Below, one piece after another: positions 36,232-44,748 of a stretch of DNA of 64,000 nucleotides (position 1 is its first letter; each line of letters opens with the position of its first letter). The notes under the pieces were generated by a model. It searched no databases. It saw only the letters and a list, made by a program, of their open reading frames with translations, and was not told where the DNA came from. Origin of the DNA: Candidatus Opimibacter iunctus. GTDB taxonomy: Bacteria > Bacteroidota > Bacteroidia > Chitinophagales > Saprospiraceae. A program made the position numbers and the translations under genes. Location of the stretch: NCBI GenBank assembly GCA_016716665.1, contig JADJVH010000003.1, forward strand, positions 1 to 64,000. The letters run 5' to 3'.

Positions 36232-37758
36232 ATGGTAAATTTCCAACTCCCTCAAATCATCCGTCTATCTGCGGTTATAATGATCTGCTCATTTTATGAT
36301 GACCTCCATGCCAATACACTCGAGGTAGGCCAGGGCTATCCGTATGCGACCTTAAGTGAAGCCACAAACATTGCTGTACCGGGTGATACTATATTGATTC
36401 ATGAGGGAACATACAGTGGCGGTATATATGTTGCAGATCTGCAAGGCACTGCATCTGCATGGATTCATATCCTCGCTGCACCTGGAGAGGCAGTGACCTT
36501 TGATGGCGGAGGCAATGCATGGCAATTTACCGACGCGGCTTACCTGGAGATCAGTGGCTTCATCTTTGAGCATCAGACCGGCAATGGCGTAAACTTTGAT
36601 GATGGGGGGTCATACGAAACCCCTTCCCATCACATCCTGTTTGACAACTGCACCTTTCGCGACATCAATGCTAGTGGAAATAATGATCTGTTGAAACTAT
36701 CGGGCATCGACAGCTTTGAAATACGCCAGTGCCTCTTCCTTAATGGAGCGGAAGGCGGGAGTGGTATTGACATGGTGGGTTGCCATGACAGTCAGATACA
36801 CAACAATCGTTTTGAAAACCAGGGCTCCAACTCCGTTCAGGCCAAGGGTGGGTGCCGAAACATCCGTATCGAAAGAAACTTTTTCAAAAATGGTGGTGCA
36901 CGTGCCCTCAATCTCGGAGGCTCTACCGGATTGCAATTTTTCCGGCCATTAGATGCGCCTTATGAAGCAGCAGAATTGAAAGTATACTCCAATGTCTTCA
37001 TTGGTTCCGATGCACCAGTTGCTTTTGTAGGCACCATCAATACTGAAGTAGTCAACAACACGTTCTATCTGCCTACCAAATGGGTGTTGAGGATACTGCA
37101 GGAAACTGTTGATCCGGACAGGTTTCCACCATGTGGCTACAATACCTTTCGCAACAACATCATCTATATCAATAACCTGGTCAGTGTGGAATGTAACATC
37201 GGGCCTAATACAGCCCCTGAGACATTTACCTTCTCGAACAACCTATGGTTTCATAGTGAGAACAGTAACTGGACAGGCCCTGATCTGCCGGTAGAAGATA
37301 CTGATAACATCGTGAGTGAAGATCCTTTATTTGAGGATGCTTCCTTAGAAGATTTTTCATTGATGGAAGGAAGTCCTGCGATAGGGGCAGGGTATGATGT
37401 CACTGATCCATCAGTCGACTATGACGAAGTTCAATTTCTGATACCGCGTTCGATAGGTGCATTTGAAGGAGGGATGGCCACTGGTATTGTTGATTATAAG
37501 ATTGATGATGCTCAGGATTTTAGGGTATGGCCTAATCCGGCGAGTAGTGATATAACAATTGAATTTCCTGGCCCGCAAGATGCCCTTCGAATTTCACTGG
37601 TTTCAATTTCCGGGCAGCAGGTACTCAACATTGGAAAAGAGTCAATGGACCATCGCAAAACAATCACCATGCCATTGAATCCAGACCTCCATGGTTTATT
37701 TGTACTGAGGATCGAAAGTGATGAATGGGAGAAATCTCAAATACTTGTGATCGAGTAG
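36232..37758 (+). CDS. Secreted right-handed beta-helix protein with T9SS sorting domain
   Basis: Exported protein of 508 residues; ATG 36232 gives the signal peptide (MVNFQLPQIIRLSAVIMICS), whereas a GTG at 36214 would lengthen it. The mature part starts with the pectate-lyase-like block YPYATLSEATNIAVPGDTILIHEGTYSGG, and continues with parallel beta-helix rungs (about 60-390; FEIRQCLFLNGAEGGSGIDM, DSQIHNNRFENQG, IRIERNFFKNGGA) as in polysaccharide lyases and carbohydrate epimerases. The last 75 residues (FRVWPNPASSDITIEF ... GLFVLRIESDEWEKSQILVIE) are a T9SS type A domain. It could degrade or bind a polysaccharide; no catalytic residues can be assigned with certainty. Confidence 0.85.
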   Translation: MVNFQLPQIIRLSAVIMICSFYDDLHANTLEVGQGYPYATLSEATNIAVPGDTILIHEGTYSGGIYVADLQGTASAWIHILAAPGEAVTFDGGGNAWQFTDAAYLEISGFIFEHQTGNGVNFDDGGSYETPSHHILFDNCTFRDINASGNNDLLKLSGIDSFEIRQCLFLNGAEGGSGIDMVGCHDSQIHNNRFENQGSNSVQAKGGCRNIRIERNFFKNGGARALNLGGSTGLQFFRPLDAPYEAAELKVYSNVFIGSDAPVAFVGTINTEVVNNTFYLPTKWVLRILQETVDPDRFPPCGYNTFRNNIIYINNLVSVECNIGPNTAPETFTFSNNLWFHSENSNWTGPDLPVEDTDNIVSEDPLFEDASLEDFSLMEGSPAIGAGYDVTDPSVDYDEVQFLIPRSIGAFEGGMATGIVDYKIDDAQDFRVWPNPASSDITIEFPGPQDALRISLVSISGQQVLNIGKESMDHRKTITMPLNPDLHGLFVLRIESDEWEKSQILVIE

Positions 37759-37768
37759 GAATATAGCC

Positions 37769-40033
37769 CTATTCCTTCAGCTCCACCAACCCATACACTC
37801 TCGCCTCACCACCGAGATTTTTCAAGACATTGCTGGTCACCCCTGTCGCATCAAACTTCACATGATGGAGATGGAGATTGCCTTGGTTTTGAATGATGTT
37901 TGCACATGCCCCAGTCAATGAAAGATCATATAAGTGTACTGTCTTGCCACTATTGATCACTATACCGGCACCTGCAGCAACACAATTGACCGGAGCCTGG
38001 CCGGCTAGTGAATTTAGGATGACCAGGTCCTTGTTGATCACCAATTGACTCGTGAGTTGCAGCGTTGCACTGACAGGCAATTTTAGTTTGATGGTATCAC
38101 CCGCATTGGCACATGCGATGGCCTGGCGCAAGGTCCCGTATCCGGCATCATAAGCATTGGTCACAGTCTTGACACAAGGAGCGGATACAAACTTTGATAG
38201 GAGCTTGACATAGGAGCCCTGGTTTGAAATCGAAGTCTCGGTGACTTCCCATGAGTTTTCAGGCCAACTGGTATTCCAGTCCTTGTATGACTTGAGGGAT
38301 GGCTGTAATTCCGGAGGGACGATGTCTCCATTGTAAGATGGATCGGGATGATAATTTGGATTGAATCCTCCTGGTTGATAACCTGGTGCAGGACCATAAG
38401 TGGAGGTGATGGCATTGTCATATTGGGTGCCGTCCGCAAACCAACTGTGATACATTTCATTGGCAGACTTTTCAGCGCCGTAGTCATACATATTGGTCAG
38501 CATGACCCTGCTGATCGGATTGAGCCCATGGAGGAAATTGACATACCCCACAGCTGCGTTGCGATATACCGCTGTATTGGCATTGATCCCGTAAGTGATG
38601 ACATTGTAAAACATAGAGCCCGTATGACCTCGCGGCCTGTTGCTGCCCCAGGTGTTGTCCCCATTGCTCATGTATGCACGATAAGCACAGGAAGTTCCGG
38701 TGATCGCAGGAAGGAGATGGCCGCTACCATTCATTGAATTTGTAAAGGAAGAACGAATGGCGTTTTTAACAGATGTAGTGCCATTGGGCAAAACGGAATA
38801 ATACAACAGCAGATCCTGGATGATGCTCTCCCATGGATACCAGAAGCCCCACTGCATCGGATGCATCTCAGTATAATGGGCATCTACATATGTCCTGTAT
38901 GTCGTCTGCCCTGTCAAGGCAAACAAGAGGATAGCTGCGCCTACCTGCGCCGAAGATTGCTGATAAGCATCCATCTCCGGATTTGCACTGGCAAAACCGG
39001 AATTGTTATAGCTTGAATATGCAGGATTAGCAATGAGCCAGTTCCATGCATCCACTGCGGCTTGTTCAAGGGTATCTGCATAGAGTTGCATCGCCGGATT
39101 ACCTGTGAGGTTATAGGCAAGTGCGCCCACTGCATACATGCTTGCTGCGGTGCGTGTTGCGGATGCTTGTGCCGGGCCATAGCGACGGAAGCCTGTATCT
39201 GCGCTGGGGGGACTCGCAGCAGAAAAATCTGTGACGGAAACTTTCATCAGGACCGATCCATTGGCCTCTTGCATACGCAGTAGCCAATCCATCTCCCATT
39301 TTACTTCGTCGAGGAGGTCAGGGATACCATTGCCAGATTCAGGGACGTTATAGTCATCTGTCCATATCTCCGGGCGTTCGATATAAGCCAGGCAGAGATC
39401 ATGGATAGGCTCGTATGCGAAATTGACGTACTTGTTGTAATCCCCGGCATCAAACCATCCGCCATGCAATTGCCTGGTAGTGGAAGGGACGGGATTGGTC
39501 ACTAAACGACAATCCAGGTCTTGCTGGGCTCCAAGGTGGCTCGCACCATCAGTCCAGTCATAAGCATAGGCTGCAGTCTTGGCGAATCCCGAACGCTGGT
39601 AATAAAACATACGCACTGCCTGCTTAAGGACATTGGCGTAGATGTCATTGCGTATCTCGAAAGTGAAAGAGCGCTTGCTGGTCGTGGGATCGTAGATATA
39701 ATATGTCCCCGGTGTAGTCACTGAAGAAAAATTGAACCACCATGCCTGGTCACCGCTTTGATCATAAGATGCGCCGCTATGCCACGATGAAGCGGGTCCT
39801 GAAAACACCAATGAATTGTCAGAAGACTTACGGACCTGCAACGTGCCACCGGGTGTATAGAGATCACCGGCACTAAAGTCAAATCCGGATGTTGGATTGT
39901 TGACCACACATATCTTTTCAACATCTGGCGGATAGCCAAACTGGTCTATTTTAAGATGTTCGGTAACGGTACCTGGCTGGGCAAAAGATAAACTCCATTG
40001 CACCAATAAGCCAATGAAAATGGTGTTTCTCAT
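37769..40033 (-). CDS. Glycoside hydrolase family 9 endoglucanase with unusual C-terminal region
   Basis: Secreted cellulase-like enzyme of 754 residues. Signal peptide (MRNTIFIGLLVQWSLSFAQ), an N-terminal CelD-type Ig-like domain (about 22-120, IDQFGYPPDVEKICVV), then the (alpha/alpha)6 barrel of GH9. The catalytic Asp motif HGGWFDAGDYNKYV lies near residues 188-202, the RGHTGSMF and LHGLNPISRVML blocks in the middle, and the general-acid Glu in WEVTETSISNQG near 596. After about residue 620 comes a short beta-helix-like segment (GYGTLRQAIACANAGDTI) of the kind seen in choice-of-anchor and polymorphic surface proteins. It ends without a recognisable T9SS domain. Convergent with the beta-helix gene. 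Confidence 0.92.
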   Translation of the reverse strand: MRNTIFIGLLVQWSLSFAQPGTVTEHLKIDQFGYPPDVEKICVVNNPTSGFDFSAGDLYTPGGTLQVRKSSDNSLVFSGPASSWHSGASYDQSGDQAWWFNFSSVTTPGTYYIYDPTTSKRSFTFEIRNDIYANVLKQAVRMFYYQRSGFAKTAAYAYDWTDGASHLGAQQDLDCRLVTNPVPSTTRQLHGGWFDAGDYNKYVNFAYEPIHDLCLAYIERPEIWTDDYNVPESGNGIPDLLDEVKWEMDWLLRMQEANGSVLMKVSVTDFSAASPPSADTGFRRYGPAQASATRTAASMYAVGALAYNLTGNPAMQLYADTLEQAAVDAWNWLIANPAYSSYNNSGFASANPEMDAYQQSSAQVGAAILLFALTGQTTYRTYVDAHYTEMHPMQWGFWYPWESIIQDLLLYYSVLPNGTTSVKNAIRSSFTNSMNGSGHLLPAITGTSCAYRAYMSNGDNTWGSNRPRGHTGSMFYNVITYGINANTAVYRNAAVGYVNFLHGLNPISRVMLTNMYDYGAEKSANEMYHSWFADGTQYDNAITSTYGPAPGYQPGGFNPNYHPDPSYNGDIVPPELQPSLKSYKDWNTSWPENSWEVTETSISNQGSYVKLLSKFVSAPCVKTVTNAYDAGYGTLRQAIACANAGDTIKLKLPVSATLQLTSQLVINKDLVILNSLAGQAPVNCVAAGAGIVINSGKTVHLYDLSLTGACANIIQNQGNLHLHHVKFDATGVTSNVLKNLGGEARVYGLVELKE

Positions 40034-40181
40034 GACTACGAAATTAGGATATCAAACAAGCCTTGACAAGGGAGAGAACCTAAAGATAACATGAATCAAG
40101 TAATTGAAGAGGTAGCGCTGAAAAATCTACATGAAAGTACTTTCGTGAACAGTATAATTTTATTATTATTGCGGACATTTT

Positions 40182-40189
40182 TATCTTTA
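40182..40189 (+). promoter_or_regulatory. Near-consensus promoter box (TATCTTTA)
   Basis: TATCTTTA differs from TAnnTTTG only in the last base and lies 14 bases before the ATG of the haloperoxidase-like gene. Confidence 0.4.
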
Positions 40190-40203
40190 TATCATCAAAA
40201 GCA

Positions 40204-41598
40204 ATGCCCATGAATTTTACCTCTATCCGTAAAAGTGCCCTTTTACTGCTCGTCCTGGCCTCTTTTTGGGTGGTCTCCTGTAATGAAGAAACCAGCGTAA
40301 CAACCGACACTCAGCAAGTGGAAACCTATGACGCCACTCTCCCCCTGAAATGGTATGAATTGTTTCTCTACATTGACAGATACTCTCCTGGGTATCGTCC
40401 ACCGGCAGCAGCACGCCTTCTTGCCTACACCGGCCTTGCAGCCTATGAATCTGCAGCGCCAGGAATGACCAACTACAATTCACTCCGCTATGAATTCCCA
40501 AACATTAACCTGCCGGTAGCCGATCTGTCAAGGGACTATCATTGGCCCTCCTCCATTAATGCCTGCTATGGCGAGATATTCAGGAAGTTCTATCCGCACA
40601 TCAATGAATCGGATAAGGCCAGAATCACGGCTTTGGAAAATCAATTTAACGAGGAATACAGTGCATCCATCCCGGCGGAAGTGGTGGCCCGTTCGAGGGA
40701 ATTTGGCGCAGCAGTTGCAGAAGCTGTATTTGATTACAGTGCTACTGATGCAGCGGGTCATGAAGCATATCTGAACCCACGCCCTGCGAGTTACATTCCT
40801 CCTGCTACAGGTCCAAACGGTGAAAAACTGTGGCAACCCACCTTTCCTGATTATACCCCGGCGCTATTTCCATACTGGGGCCAGGTGCGCCCATTTGCGA
40901 TGAATTCAACAGACCTTATCGCCAGGCCTCCTATCCCTTATAGTGAAGATCCAGGCTCCCTTTTCTATCAGCAAGCAAATGAAGTCAGGACGATCGTCGA
41001 CCTGAATAATTTCACCACCCAGTGGGTCGCCGAATTCTGGAGCGATGATATATTCCAACTCACATTTGAACCTGCAGCCAGGCAGATAGCGATCGCAAAT
41101 ATCCTGGTCGAGCAGGAAGATATCCGGATGGATGTAGCCCTTGAACTCTATGCCAAGATGGGCATGGCCCTCTGTGATGCAGGTATCGCGGTATGGAATT
41201 CAAAATACATCTACAATGTCATCCGGCCTATCGAATATGTACGTAATGTGATGGAACCAGGCTGGAATACTGCACTCAACAACCCATTGAATAATGTAAA
41301 AAGCCTAACACCTGAATTTCCTGCTTATCCATCAGGGCACTCCTGCTTCGGTGGATCCGGTAGTTCTGTGATGGCAGAGATCTTTGGCAACAATACTTCG
41401 TATACCGACGTATGTCACTTTGGCCGGTCAGAATTTAACAGTACCCCCAGGACATATCAAACGATCATGGAAGCCGGTGTTGAAAATGCATATAGCCGTC
41501 TTCCGCTAGGTGTGCATTTCCGGATGGATTGTGATGAAGGTTTACGTTTAGGCTACCTTGCGGCTTCAAGGGTAAGCAGTCTGCCCTGGCATAAATAG
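40204..41598 (+). CDS. Vanadium-dependent haloperoxidase/PAP2-superfamily lipoprotein
   Basis: Predicted lipoprotein of 464 residues (lipobox WVVSC near residue 26). The all-helical body carries the phosphate/vanadate-binding signature of the family in order: KYIYNVIRPIE (Lys and Arg, about 333-343), PAYPSGHSCFGGSG (about 371-384) and SRLPLGVHFRMDCDEGLRLG (about 429-448), whose Arg and His complete the site. Family members oxidise halides with peroxide when vanadate is bound, or hydrolyse phosphate esters. The spacing fits vanadium haloperoxidase-like proteins of Bacteroidota, whose real substrates are mostly unknown. A strong terminator follows. Confidence 0.88.
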   Translation: MPMNFTSIRKSALLLLVLASFWVVSCNEETSVTTDTQQVETYDATLPLKWYELFLYIDRYSPGYRPPAAARLLAYTGLAAYESAAPGMTNYNSLRYEFPNINLPVADLSRDYHWPSSINACYGEIFRKFYPHINESDKARITALENQFNEEYSASIPAEVVARSREFGAAVAEAVFDYSATDAAGHEAYLNPRPASYIPPATGPNGEKLWQPTFPDYTPALFPYWGQVRPFAMNSTDLIARPPIPYSEDPGSLFYQQANEVRTIVDLNNFTTQWVAEFWSDDIFQLTFEPAARQIAIANILVEQEDIRMDVALELYAKMGMALCDAGIAVWNSKYIYNVIRPIEYVRNVMEPGWNTALNNPLNNVKSLTPEFPAYPSGHSCFGGSGSSVMAEIFGNNTSYTDVCHFGRSEFNSTPRTYQTIMEAGVENAYSRLPLGVHFRMDCDEGLRLGYLAASRVSSLPWHK

Positions 41599-41633
41599 CC
41601 GGGTAAGCATAAGGAAACAGCTTTGTTATATTT

Positions 41634-41665
41634 AAAAGAGGAATGGATGACCATTCCTCTTTTTC
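41634..41665. terminator. Rho-independent terminator after the haloperoxidase-like gene
   Basis: AGAGGAATGG, loop ATGA, CCATTCCTCT, flanked by AAA and TTTT, a 10-bp perfect stem between two convergent genes; it can serve both. Confidence 0.88.
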
Positions 41666-41675
41666 TTTTCAGTGA

Positions 41676-42062
41676 TTATTTTTTACGACTGATATTATGA
41701 ATGACCACTTTTGGGTCTTTCATCTCGCTGGCTAGCTCCTGTATAGTCTTGTGATCGAGCATGTCGAGCAACTGTGGCTTTATTTCCTTGTACACAAAAT
41801 GCATGGGGCAGGGATTCTTTTCAGAGCATTCCTTGAGCCCGAGTATGCATCCGGTGATGATCCCTTCATCTTCCAGCATGGTCAGGACATCGAGCAGTGA
41901 TTTCTTCTTGGCCTGATCGGTCAGATAAAATCCGCCCGAGGGTCCGGTCACCGAGCTGATCAGTTTGTTGTCCCGGGTCAGCTTTTGCAGAATCTTGGCG
42001 GTAAAAGATTTGGGGGAGTCAATGGCTTGAGCCACCTCTGTGATCCCGATCTTCTTCTCCAC
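41676..42062 (-). CDS. Rrf2 family transcriptional regulator, N-terminus uncertain
   Basis: Winged-helix regulator of the Rrf2 family (IscR/NsrR relatives). Visible are KIGITEVAQAIDSPKSFTAKILQKLTRDNKLISSVTGPSGGFYL, i.e. the recognition helix and wing, and the Cys-containing region GCILGLKECSEKNPCPMHF with three Cys residues that could bind an Fe-S cluster. The first usable start (GTG 42062) omits the first helix, yet that helix (SWYCIKKAIIYLAQKSS) is encoded in frame upstream to about 42113-42131 without any ATG, GTG or TTG. Either the start is non-standard or a base is wrong near the A-run at 42092-42097. True length is probably about 150 residues. Confidence 0.8.
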   Translation of the reverse strand: MEKKIGITEVAQAIDSPKSFTAKILQKLTRDNKLISSVTGPSGGFYLTDQAKKKSLLDVLTMLEDEGIITGCILGLKECSEKNPCPMHFVYKEIKPQLLDMLDHKTIQELASEMKDPKVVIHNISRKK

Positions 42063-42303
42063 CGAACTTTTCTGTGCGAGATAGATGATAGCTTTTTTAA
42101 TGCAATACCAGGAACCGATTTCAAGGTATTCTATAAGGGTTAGCTGGGTTATCTTTCTTGCAAGCTTTCTATATACACTGAGTGGGTCCTTGAATCAACA
42201 GGATATACCTCTGGAGGTGAGAAAGGAATATATCGGGTGGAAAGGATTAGCGTAAAATTTCCTCTTTTTTCTGAAAATAATGTTGCAATTCCAATATTAA
42301 GGA

Positions 42304-42311
42304 TATATTTG
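42304..42311 (+). promoter_or_regulatory. Promoter (GTTG-N18-TATATTTG) without a downstream protein gene
   Basis: TATATTTG matches TAnnTTTG exactly and has GTTG 18 bases upstream (42282-42285), close to the -33 element of Bacteroidota promoters. The predicted start is near 42318, leading into a non-coding region that ends in a terminator. Confidence 0.6.
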
Positions 42312-42317
42312 TCTTTA

Positions 42318-42591
42318 TTGGGCGCGGCAAGGTATTTTGAGCGTCTAGTTTGGTTCTTATTGAACTGCAGGATCAAAGCCAAATGTGGCTACAATAAAAT
42401 GAGATTTGGTTTTATGTGGTGTGAAACAATTCTATATTTTGAGTCAAGGAGGAGTGCCTCAAAGCACTCCTCCGAACACTCTGCAGGCACCATGCAGGTA
42501 TACTATTCAGGCTAAACCCCAGTATAAAGATTTTTGTCGAAGTGGTGTGATTTCTTTAATACCCCTGTTCAGAAGGCAGGGGTATTTTTTT
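42318..42591 (+). ncRNA. Candidate structured non-coding RNA
   Basis: The segment from the promoter above to a strong terminator at 42558-42591 is about 275 bases and has no credible protein frame. It contains several hairpins: GTTC/GAAC near 42353-42365, GCCA/TGGC near 42378-42389, the very stable GGAGGAGTGC-CTCAAA-GCACTCCTCC at 42448-42473, and CTGCA/TGCAG at 42481-42497. I compared it by memory with tmRNA, RNase P, SRP and 6S RNA and did not find their key motifs; a divergent 6S-like RNA cannot be excluded. Divergent from the Rrf2 gene. Confidence 0.45.
42558..42591 (+). terminator. Rho-independent terminator of the candidate ncRNA
   Basis: AATACCCCTG pairs with CAGGGGTATT over a 9-base loop and is followed by a run of T (42585-42591). 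Confidence 0.85.
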
Positions 42592-42665
42592 GGAAGTTTG
42601 TTGCGCACAAGGCTTAAGAATTCATGTTACTTTTTTCATCGCTAAAAAAGTAACCAAAAAATCTA

Positions 42666-42833
42666 GTGCCCCAAAAAACTCACTTTTTCATTATGGCCTT
42701 AGCATGGGTTCCTGTTTTGCTTTTGCGCTTAGTGGAGTTTCATAGTCCTTTTTCTTGTCATTGATGGGTAGCCAACATAGACTTGAAAATACCTGAAAAA
42801 GGCTTCAATGTTGCTCGAACAGTTTTGGGGCAC
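42666..42833. mobile_element. MITE-like element with GTGCCCCAAAA inverted ends
   Basis: A 168-base non-coding segment starts with GTGCCCCAAAAAACT and ends with AGTTTTGGGGCAC, which is the inverted complement apart from two extra A residues. There is no coding sequence inside. An obvious target duplication is not seen (AGT lies on the two inner sides), so the mobile nature is inference. Just before it is a short hairpin with TTACTTTTTT...AAAAAAGTAA (42626-42653). Confidence 0.45.
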
Positions 42834-42884
42834 AGTCCCTGCCTATTCGAGAAGATAGATAAATTTGATCTTATGGCTATTTAT

Positions 42885-42907
42885 AGCCCCTTTAGGGGGC
42901 TAGGGGG
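42885..42907. repeat. Single unit related to the locus-2 DUF559 repeat
   Basis: A palindrome GCCCC TTTAG GGGGC followed by TAGGGGGT, the same architecture as the units at 28231-28375 but without a DUF559 gene next to it. Confidence 0.65.
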
Positions 42908-43168
42908 TAAAAAAACGAAAGGTTTGTGCCTATTCGCGATGATTTATTAAGATTATCCAATGAAATTGAAAGGAGGCCCTGGCAGGAGTTTGATATTTGT
43001 ATATACGGTAACCTTGATGAGTCCGGGGGCAAAACTTGTCCCAGTATTTGATCACGCCCGTACCCATGCCCACACCTCTTACTATCTCACTGTCTTACTG
43101 TCTTACAACTACCTTCGTCGTGGATTTTACTTTTCTTTGGAGATCATTCGAAGCGATTATTCGTTAAT

Positions 43169-44734
43169 ATGCCTATGAGAATAACTTTTCTACTATCGGT
43201 CATGTCCATAAGTTTTCAACTGGGCATCTCCCAGAATGTCATGATCAGCAACCAGGGGTCACCTGAGGAACCGTCGATCATGATGGATCCGCAGCATCCC
43301 AATGTCCTCATCGCAGCGGCCAATATCAATAAGTATTATACCAGCCAGGATACCGGCAGGACATGGACACCGCATAGCCTGCAATCGAGCCATGGCGTAT
43401 GGGGTGATCCTGCCATCGCCGTGGATATACACAGCAACTTCTATTTCTTTCACCTGTCCAATCCACCTTCCGGCAACTGGATAGACCGGATCGTCTGCCA
43501 GAAGACTACGGATAACGGAGAAACCTGGAATGACGGATCGTATACCGGGCTCAATGGCACGAAGGCCCAGGACAAGCAGTGGTTTGCCATAGACCCAAAT
43601 GATAATACGATCTATCTTACCTGGACACAGTTTGATATATACGGCAGTGCAAGCCCCCTGGACAGCAGTATCATCCTTTTTTCAAAATCAACAGATGAAG
43701 GTGAATCCTGGTCACCAGCTATACGGCTCAACAAGGTCTCAGGAGACTGCATCGACAGTGACAACACGGTAGAAGGCGCTGTTCCTGCCGTGGGCCCTAA
43801 TGACGAAGTGTATGTTGCCTGGGCAGGACCTGAAGGAATCGTTTTCGACAGATCCCTGGATAAAGGCACCACCTGGCTGGACGAAGAAATCCATGTCGAC
43901 CCTATGCCCACAGGATGGGACTATGCGATACCCGGCATATACAGAGCTAATGGACTCCCGATCACAGCGTGTGACCTCAGCAATGGGCCCAACCGGGGGA
44001 CGATCTATATCAACTGGTCAGACCAGCGAAACGGCGGAGAGGATACCGATATCTTTCTTGCCAAATCAACAGATGGGGGGAACACATGGAATGGCCCTGT
44101 GCGCGTCAATGATGATGGGCCCGGCAAACAACAGTTTTTTACATGGATGGCTATTGACCAGGCTACTGGCTATCTCTATTTCGTCTTCTATGATCGTCGT
44201 GATCACAATGGCGACTCCACGGATGTATACATGGCCCTTTCAAAAGATGGCGGTGAGACGTTTATCAACCGGCGCATCAGTGAATCTCCCTTTTTACCAA
44301 ACAGCGGTGTATTCTTTGGGGACTACAACAATATCACCGTACACAATGGGATCGCCCGCCCTATCTGGACCCGACTGGAAAATGGTGACCTCAGTATCTG
44401 GACCCACCTGATCAATGAAGAGGATTTTAGTACTTCAACCTCCCCGGAAAGCAACACATCCAATGCACCTGACCTTGAAAACTACCCCAATCCCGCTGAC
44501 GAGATGGTGTATGTATCCTATAAGCTACATGAGCGATCCACTATCAATCTCTCACTACTGGACGCTAAGGGCAAGGTCGTCCACCGGATCATTAAAAATG
44601 AGAAGAGAGGGTATGGAAAGTATATAGAGAAGGTCGATCCACTCAAGCTAGGGATCCCGCCAGGCATCTACTTCCTTCAACTGGAGGTAGATGGCACTGT
44701 GAAAACGGTCAAGCAAGTGATCGTGAGAACGTGA
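43169..44734 (+). CDS. Secreted Asp-box (sialidase-like) protein with T9SS sorting domain
   Basis: Exported protein of 521 residues with a signal peptide (MRITFLLSVMSISFQLGISQ). A six-bladed beta-propeller is indicated by Asp-box repeats of the type S/TxDxGxTW: SQDTGRTW, TTDNGETW, STDEGESW, SLDKGTTW, STDGGNTW and SKDGGETF. These occur in sialidases and in many non-enzymatic propellers; the arginine triad of true sialidases is not evident, so the activity is uncertain. Residues after about 440 (NYPNPADEMVYVSYKL ... GIYFLQLEVDGTVKTVKQVIV) form a T9SS type A domain. A palindrome overlapping its stop codon can terminate transcription. Confidence 0.85.
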   Translation: MPMRITFLLSVMSISFQLGISQNVMISNQGSPEEPSIMMDPQHPNVLIAAANINKYYTSQDTGRTWTPHSLQSSHGVWGDPAIAVDIHSNFYFFHLSNPPSGNWIDRIVCQKTTDNGETWNDGSYTGLNGTKAQDKQWFAIDPNDNTIYLTWTQFDIYGSASPLDSSIILFSKSTDEGESWSPAIRLNKVSGDCIDSDNTVEGAVPAVGPNDEVYVAWAGPEGIVFDRSLDKGTTWLDEEIHVDPMPTGWDYAIPGIYRANGLPITACDLSNGPNRGTIYINWSDQRNGGEDTDIFLAKSTDGGNTWNGPVRVNDDGPGKQQFFTWMAIDQATGYLYFVFYDRRDHNGDSTDVYMALSKDGGETFINRRISESPFLPNSGVFFGDYNNITVHNGIARPIWTRLENGDLSIWTHLINEEDFSTSTSPESNTSNAPDLENYPNPADEMVYVSYKLHERSTINLSLLDAKGKVVHRIIKNEKRGYGKYIEKVDPLKLGIPPGIYFLQLEVDGTVKTVKQVIVRT

Positions 44735-44746
44735 GAACGTTCTCAC
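44731..44746. terminator. Palindrome between convergent genes
   Basis: GTGAGAACGTTCTCAC is a perfect 16-base palindrome overlapping the stop of the sialidase-like gene and ending 3 bases before the stop of the ABC-F gene. It lacks a T run, so termination is plausible but weakly supported. GTGAGAAC also occurs just upstream (44723-44730) as a direct repeat. Confidence 0.4.
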
Positions 44747-44748
44747 GC

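Noticed and set aside
42237..42515. 92-codon frame across the candidate ncRNA
   Set aside because: It starts upstream of the predicted promoter, has an unlikely composition, and runs through the stable GGAGGAGTGC hairpin.
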